From Daphnia carinata (Eukaryota > Arthropoda > Branchiopoda > Diplostraca > Daphniidae), in the NCBI RefSeq assembly GCF_022539665.2, contig NC_081336.1, forward strand, positions 7,050,278 through 7,114,277: a stretch of DNA of 64,000 bases, given 5' to 3'. The stretch's first letter is position 1, and each line of letters starts with the position of its first letter. Positions 62,602 through 64,000 of this stretch are shown piece by piece. The notes beneath the pieces are model-generated. The model searched no databases, was not told where the DNA came from, and saw nothing but the letters and a program-made list of their open reading frames with translations. The translations under genes were made by a program, and so were the position numbers.

Positions 62602-64000
62602 CTAGTTTTTCCATCGGGTGCTCTGTCAGAGGAAATGAAATGTTTTAACTTCACTTTTCAAAGATTAAAACATTTCACAGAACTCACCGACACTCTTAAT
62701 GTGTTATTTATGTAATCAATCTCACTTTGGTCGTCAATAGAATCTCGGTACTGAAGCAAACTTATTCGATCCTTGTTACTAATCAGCACCTGGAAGCAAA
62801 TTTCTTTAAATAAAAGTCTTCTAATTCAACTCAGTAATGAAATACATCAATGACGATGCGGTGACGTTGGTATTTCTTTGCTAACTGGTAGCGCTTTTCA
62901 GATTTTTCAACCAGCAATAGTAACTGATCAAATAGGTTTGGTTTGCCTTTCAAATTTGATGCTACTTCTAAGATCCGTGGAATTGAAAGATTTGCAGATA
63001 TTTTTGATGCTCCAAACATGCCCTGTGGATGACACAAAAGCAAGTAGAAATTATTTTACAGGCAAAAAAATGACTAACCACTTTAAACTACCTTCACAAG
63101 AAGGATTGGAAGTGGATCTTCATTCATCAAGATTCTTCCGATAAACGCGTTCCAAAGGAATTGCCTTTCCGTTAATTTGAAAGTTTTTTTAAGTCCTACA
63201 GGGGAAGCCAATAGATTTTCAGGAGCGTCCCAGTTGTGGCGACAACAATATTGCAAAGTGGAAAGTAGCGAAGATCCTACTAAATTTTGAGCTGTAACAG
63301 CTTTCCCAATTAATGGCGATGTCCTTGTATCCTCTATTTCAGATTGCGGAAGACGAGCTCTGGTAACAGCAATTGGACCTTGTCTTTCCAATAGTAGGAT
63401 ATGTTCTTCTATAATCTCATATTCAACTTCTATTTGCTTGAAATTTTTTAATTCATTTTTACACAGGTGTTCTAGCGAAGACTGAATATTTTGCTGCCCT
63501 TCTCTGAAGCAACTATTGTATAAGTGGACTACAGCTTCTTTAGTTTGTTGCAGTTCATCACATAGGATTGCTGCCTCTTTAAAACACTTTTGCTTTTCCA
63601 AGATTGCAATGTACTCACGGGCCGCAACGTATCTTTCCTTCAGAAGAGGAAACAAAACCACTTGATGCAAACTTTTTTGAAGGAAAAGAAGCACTGCACA
63701 GATGACATCACCATCACCTAATTTCAGAGCTTCATCTAGCAAGGTTTTCTTGTCACTTAGTTTCTTAAAGCAGCTTAAATCATACGACATTCCAAGAAAA
63801 ATTGACCTCACCACATCTTTTGGACTAGACATAGTTTCATCCTGCACCACAAAGAAAATTACAAATTAACAAGAAGGAAAGGCAAGGTAATGTATATCAG
63901 GCTTTATACTCACATTTATTGTTGAAGAAAGTAGTTTGCAGGTTACTTCACATTGTTTGGTGGGTTGACTTGTATTAAATTTGTAGCTTGAGTTGCTACA
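62602..64000 (-). CDS. VIPAS39 / SPE-39 homologue (VPS33B-interacting trafficking protein); 5' end beyond window
   Basis: Five exons seen on the minus strand: 64000 (cut by the window edge)-63914, 63841-63092, 63022-62846, 62789-62688 and 62622-62602. All junctions are GT-AG and phase 0. The product resembles human VIPAS39 along its length: SIFLGMSYDLSCFKKLSDKK (human SLFFGRPFSMDCF.SHSDK), GDGDVICAVLLFLQKSL, ASPVGLKKTFKLTERQF (human SSPVNLKKTFKIPDKQY), LAKKYQRHRIVIDV, and an identical RWKN C-terminus read from a last exon of only six codons plus stop. This is the VPS16 C-terminal-like region. In animals the protein pairs with VPS33B in the CHEVI complex for endosome-lysosome traffic. The N-terminal coiled part is missing here only because the window ends. 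Confidence 0.93.

Overview
The window is eukaryotic nuclear DNA, most likely from an arthropod and probably a cladoceran (Daphnia-like) crustacean. The evidence is GT-AG introns of 58-124 bp in the genes at the right end, animal-specific gene families, and spacers full of homopolymers and di- or trinucleotide repeats. The organism call is an inference, since no marker gene is present. There is no bacterial-type operon, CRISPR array, rRNA or convincing tRNA.

Layout. (1) Positions 1-12417: no exon recognised. It appears to be the first intron of a minus-strand gene. (2) Positions 12418-12544 (-): a first coding exon starting MSRRKQARP. This is the N-terminal NuRD/RBBP4-recruiting motif of the SALL/BCL11/FOG zinc-finger corepressors. 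The zinc-finger exons lie beyond the left edge, so the intron exceeds 12.4 kb. (3) About 12.6-55.3 kb: roughly 43 kb with no recognisable gene, dense in simple repeats and G/C runs, with one 0.6 kb pair of diverged direct repeats at 35.1-35.8 kb. It looks like the regulatory landscape of a developmental gene. (4) 55.3-64.0 kb: a compact cluster of four genes. GLMN (glomulin, +, intronless) is followed within about 25-105 nt by COQ9 (+, about seven exons). Then come an H2.0/HLX-type homeobox gene (-, four exons) and VIPAS39/SPE-39 (-, five exons seen, 5' end cut by the window edge).

The four right-hand genes do not form one pathway. GLMN regulates cullin-RING ubiquitin ligases, COQ9 acts in mitochondrial coenzyme Q synthesis, HLX/H2.0 is a transcription factor, and VIPAS39 works with VPS33B in endolysosomal trafficking. 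The clearest points for follow-up are the isolated NuRD-motif exon with its gene desert, the near-abutting GLMN-COQ9 pair, an exact match to the CTCF core consensus at the desert/cluster boundary, and an intron inside the HLX gene whose retention would change the C-terminus. Exon boundaries were placed by eye from splice consensus, phase agreement and protein family resemblance.
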